Shown here: in pieces, positions 59,397-64,000 of the stretch
Position numbering within the stretch: position 1 is the stretch's first letter
Layout: each line of letters opens with the position of its first letter
From: Rhizophagus irregularis
Taxonomy: Eukaryota; Glomeromycota; Glomeromycetes; Glomerales; Glomeraceae
NCBI RefSeq assembly: GCF_026210795.1
Contig: NC_089451.1
Span: 2,402,001-2,466,000 of the forward strand
Direction: 5' to 3'
Length of the DNA stretch: 64,000 nucleotides
Notes under the pieces: model-generated
Databases searched by the model: none
Seen by the model: the letters and a program-made list of their open reading frames with translations, nothing else
Told to the model about the DNA's origin: nothing
Program-made: the position numbers and the translations under genes

Positions 59397-62300
59397 ATGA
59401 GCGAAAACTATCCCCGTGTGATTGAAGTTGACGCTCGAAACGAAAATAATAATAATAATAATAATATATTTAAAAACGTTATTAATAAAATAAGGATTGT
59501 AAATATATTTAAGAGTAAAAAAGATCCGAGTGAAGACGTAGGTTATGGAAATGATGGTACCATTAAGAAGGAGGATTATCAAATTGCAATTTGTCAAGAT
59601 GGAAAATTTGCTGTTACATTTGATACGGGTAAAAAATTAAATTTTATTATTTAAAAAACAATTTAAAAAATCGAAGAAGGACCTTCTACGAAGACTGGAG
59701 TATAATTTTAACTTTTTTTTTTATTGAAATAGCAAACCTTCGGGTCAAAATATTGGAAAATACCGATCATCGTCAACCAAGGTTCAATAAGAAGAAGGAG
59801 GTAGATTCCAGCAATCAAAATGAATCCAATGGGTCCGTTGAGATTGATAAAACAATCGCTTATTTTAAAATAAATGATGACTTCAGTATTAACAAATATT
59901 ATAAGACAACATATAAGCCTCTTCCATTTAAAGAAACTCATGGTGTTGGTTCTTCAAACAGTGACGATATAACAAAAGAAAATATCTCGAAAAAGGATGA
60001 TAAATTTAGATGGTCTTTTGATATATCGAATATGTATAAAAAGAATGATACTGAATATTTTATTCTTGTCTCCATATCTCGTGTAAAAATTGACGAGGAT
60101 ATGAAGGGTACAAAAGAGAAAAATATTAAAGTTACAAAGCTTGATTATAAAAGAGAATATCTTAGTTCAAAGAAATTTAAATGTTCGTCGCCGTCTGACG
60201 ATTGTGAATTAGACGTAAAAAACAATAAATTTTACGAAACTCATGATACTGCAGTTGATATACAATCAGTACCTAAAAGTGAAAATTTTAATGCTCCAGA
60301 CGATAATATACTTGAAAAAACCGATGAAATCAAAAAAGGAATTTCTATTTATCGTCTTGATTTCATAAAAAATAAAGAAATTGAAGTAAATTATGTTCTC
60401 AAAGCTGTAACTTGTTATCATTCTGACGTAATTTCAGGGATATGTAAGTTTATAGATTCAGGTGAAGTCGATAAAGACAAATCGTGTGATACTCAACAAA
60501 GAAGATTTATAATATTGAATTTCCGTGGGATATATAATTTTGAATTTAGTGATTATTGTGATTATTTTGATTTAAATGAGAAATTTGAATATCCACAAAG
60601 TGTTAGATATGAATTGGACAACTGGTTTACACGTACAGATGATGATTGTGATGATTGTGGTGATTGCATGGGACGACTTATCTCATGTATTTACAATAAA
60701 TATTTTTTAGTTACACAATACAAAAATAACGTGCAATCTCTTGAAGGTAAGAACATATTGTTTATCTTTTACATATAATTGAAAATTGTATATTAAAAAA
60801 AAAAATCTATTTTTAGTATATAATCTCGCAAAAATGGAATTAGAAACTACCGCAAAAAGAGTTGAAAATAAGAATAAATTCGTAAAAAATTACTATTCTA
60901 ATATATTTTCGGTTAATAGATTACAACTTTGCTTTACTAGAGGAATTAGTATTGTTAAGTAAGTTGTTATTGTATTGTGTTTTTTTCATTAATCAATTAT
61001 CTTTGAATATAATATGTCGTAAATTTATTAGGTTGTATTATATGGAAAATGGTTTACAAATCGCATCAAAGAGGTTTGATGAAATAAAAAAAATACATTT
61101 ATTAGAATTTATTGATAGTGATGAAAAATTACTTATTTTAGGCGAATGTCCAAAAGGAGTGATGATATCTTTAGTTTGGGATTTATATAATACCGGTAAA
61201 GTTGAAATATCGAGGTTAGATAATTGTCCAATTACTCGTTTAGCTAGAACTTCAGGAAATATTTTACTAATTGAAGATAATGGAAAAGTTTCATCAGTCC
61301 TTAAAAAAGTTGAAGAAAATTTAAAATTAAAAAAAGTTGATTACAAAATGATAACAAATAATAAATGTCATATAGATTTTAAACCAGTTAATGACACTGA
61401 ACCATGGGTGTTGAGTAATTGCGAGAGGAAATTTTATTGTCTTTACCATAATAAAGAAGGAACACAAACAAATACTTTACAACTAATTGTTGGTAGATCA
61501 ACTGTTCAAATTTGGCATCAAATCCAAGATGATAGTAAAAACAAAGATGTTCTTCCTAACAAAGGTGAACCATTTCTTGAATATATATGGACAAATCGTA
61601 TTCCAGTAAATCAAGAATCTGAAAAAACAAGATTACAAATTGAAGAGTTTACTTATGATGATTTAGATAATTTTTGTTTAAAGGTTTATTGGCATATAAA
61701 AGAAAATAATGGAGTTTTAAAAAAGAAAGAAAAAATAATTAAACAAAAAGATATTAATGAAAAATTTCATGCTGTAAGGCATGCTTGTAAAGCATTAGAA
61801 CATCTTAATAAGCGTTATAAAAGCAAACGCCTTGCAAATAATTACACTAGAGTACATAAAGTAGGTCGATTTTAAAAAAATTTAAATATTTTTTTTTTCA
61901 TTTATAAGTTTCTTATAATAATTATTAATTGATATTTCTTTTTAATTAAAAAAGTACGAGGAGATGGTTGGTTACATCAGACATATAGTCTGGAGATTTG
62001 CTAAACATGAACCAGAAAATTTTAAATTGTTAGATGTTCGACATAATGTTATGAAAAGTCTAATTCTTAGTGATTGCAATCATTTGATAAAATTTATATT
62101 ATTTGGAGATGAAGAAACTGTTGAAAATAGTAAAGAGAATGAAGTAAAAGAGGTTGTAATAAGACACATACCAAGAATTAAATTATGGCCAGGAAAAAAG
62201 TTTTTAATGGATGATGATCTTGACTTTGATGAAAGGAATGATGGAATAGAGGATAATGAAAAAATCATACCAGAAAACAATATGGAATTAGCAATTTATC

Positions 62301-64000
62301 ATTGCAAGGGTAAATTTCAATCCACTTTCTGCTGGCATTAGGAAAATTATGTTGGCTATTCTATCATTATGTTAATATCACAATTACTAATTTCATTTTC
62401 AAATTTTACTATAGGTCGCGAACTTAAGGATACAATTGTTATTGCTTATTTCTTGGAATATTATACTAGACATGCAACAGATTATGCGGGTTGGATGTGT
62501 ACTGTTTCTAAAGCCATTCCTTTATTATTCAAGTATAATTATGGTTTGTAATTCAAATTTAATTGATTTCATTTGAAAGATTTTAGAATATTTATAGTTT
62601 TTATATTATTTAATAGACGATTATGCTAGAAAGTTATTTTATAAAGAATGTTTTGCAGATCAGGATCACTTCTCAGCTCTAGATCCTAATGAGATAATTC
62701 CAGAGGAATACCGAGAAAGGCGTAATCATAACATCAAGTTTAGAGCATTTAGACCTATAATCGAATTAAGGACTGATAAATATGAATTATATTATAAGAT
62801 CCTAAACCCATTAGTGGATTTTAAGAATAAAATGATCAAAAGATATGAAAATTTTGATAACAATCTTGGAAAATCGCCATTAGCTCTACGTGTAGTTCCC
62901 CTTCCTAGCTTTACTGTAAATGACATTCCAAGGAAAAAAGAAAAGTATAATTTGAAAAAAAACCTTTTAAATATTTTTTTGTTCTTATTTATACCACGAT
63001 GGTATCAGATTGGTCGAGGTGATGTGAAGAAGCTAAGTCCTTTTTCTAGGATGATATTATATGAAAATAATGATGATATTTATGACAATCCAGCAACTGA
63101 AGCAGTTGTCGATTTTCGTTGGAGAGAAACAAGAAATTTCTTTTTTTTACTTTTTCTTCGATTTCTTATTTTTGCCATTTGCTTTACATTAGTTAGCTGG
63201 GCATATATGGATCACACAACTATTATCAATCAAAATTTTTTGTTAACATTAATTATTATATTCTATTATTTGGCAATTTATCAACTTATTACTGAAGCTT
63301 TACAGTTTCATTATCGTGGATTTAAAAAATATTTTGGTGAAATATTTAACATTTTTGATATAGTTTCTATTACTCTATCTGTAGCTATAATGACAATAAT
63401 ACTTAATGATTTCCAATTTTCTGATGGTTTTGAAAGTGTTAAAGAAACTGATACTAATTTAACTGTATGGATATCATTTTCAGTTTTTTTACTTTGGATT
63501 GAATTTGTAAGCTTTGTTTATATAATTTGATTATTTGATCATTTCTACTTTTATACTTTTATATTAAATTTATTAATCAACTATTAAATTTTAGATTTTC
63601 TATCTCCGTCTAATACCAGGTAAAAAAAAAACTCTGCAAAAATATTATCATTATTACATGTCCACATTATTAATTATTAACTTATTTTTTTCTAATTTAT
63701 AGCTATTGATATATATATTTATTATGTTATAATTATTTTCAAAGCCATATTTCCGTTCTTCTTGTTTATGTCAATCGCTATATTCGCATTTGCACACACA
63801 ATGTATGAAAAATCTAATATATTCATTTCAAGTTCAAATTTCAATATAACTAAATTCTCTTGCTTTATAATATTTAGGTTTATATTACTCAGAAATCCTA
63901 CGAATATTAAAATCAAAGATACTACATTCAGTGGAAATGCAACAAATGATTCAACAAATGAAACATTTCATATTGAACTTAAATCCGATTTTGATCCAAA
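59397..64000 (+). CDS. TRP-like cation channel copy D, truncated by the window end
   Basis: Exons: 59397-59628, 59733-60746, 60817-60958, 61032-61860, 61955-62309, 62415-62543, 62617-63506, 63595-63619, 63703-63802, 63878 to beyond 64000. Phases match A-C at every junction. About 1279 residues are visible, ending before the pore loop (KSDFDP). WD-like motifs: CQDGKFAVTFDT, WSFDISNMY, LQLIVGRSTVQIWHQI. Membrane part: FFFLLFLRFLIFAICF (S1), LTLIIIFYYLAIYQLITEAL (S2), S3, LLWIEF plus IFYLRLIP (S4), then S5. Closest to copy C (NRIPV, FDEIK-type spellings, HYRGFKKYFG), with a much shorter Lys/Glu linker after WTNRIP. No frame break in the visible part. The pore, S6 and C-terminus lie outside. Confidence 0.85.

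Noticed and set aside
1-64000. tRNA, rRNA or other structural RNA genes
   Set aside because: I looked for cloverleaf box motifs and rRNA signatures by eye on both strands and recognised none; a covariance-model scan would be decisive.

Overview
This is eukaryotic nuclear DNA. It is very A+T-rich (roughly three quarters by eye), full of homopolymer runs and short dispersed elements. Its multi-exon genes have short introns (about 60-145 nt), nearly all GT-AG. The gene content fits an early-diverging fungus of the Glomeromycotina, most likely a Rhizophagus-type arbuscular mycorrhizal fungus: F-box proteins, a DLG-type kinase with a Cys-rich N-terminus, a RING/U-box plus TPR protein, and a family of very large TRP-like channels with WD-like N-termini. 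The organism call is inference from family resemblance; no search was run.

Layout. 1-550: relic of a hAT-type transposase (CGGBP1-like finger joined to a dimerisation tail). 1273-6452 (+) and 14270-19516 (+): two complete 11-exon TRP-like channel genes (A, B). Between them (6.65-11.74 kb) lies a block of minisatellites, pyrimidine-rich sequence and a 620-bp hAT-like MITE. 20.8-21.5 kb (-): RING-H2 remnant. 22.6-23.35 kb: degenerate tandem repeat. 23.6-24.1 kb: foldback element. 30746-24781 (-): channel gene C, interrupted by a 213-bp MITE. 38501-34500 (-): RING/U-box-TPR gene, 6 exons. 40.1-41.0 kb (-): kinase and KH-domain remnants. 42301-43767 and 52987-54468 (+): two F-box paralogues inside a segmental duplication. 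45955-48864 (+): protein kinase split by a 1373-bp hAT-like element. 49.8-50.5 kb (-): decayed kinase. 51.1-51.9 kb: purine-rich tract. 52070-52620: Tc1/mariner deletion derivative. 55638-56402: small gene-like locus made of repeated intron-exon cassettes. 59397 to the window end (+): channel gene D, cut off in exon 10.

How the genes fit together. The window is dominated by one gene family. The four channel copies share every intron position and phase, including a 25-nt microexon and invariant 129-nt and 100-nt exons. I checked each splice model by reading frame: A, B and C (minus its insertion) sum to exact multiples of three. The predicted protein has an N-terminal WD/beta-propeller-like region (about 750 residues), a helical linker, six membrane segments with a pore loop, and a charged C-terminal coil. 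A and B are close to each other, and C and D are close to each other. The other genes belong to families that are usually expanded in these fungi (ubiquitin ligase adaptors, kinases). Transposable elements have landed in coding exons of at least two genes and left clean target-site duplications. The locus therefore looks like a fast-evolving accessory region, not a core housekeeping one.
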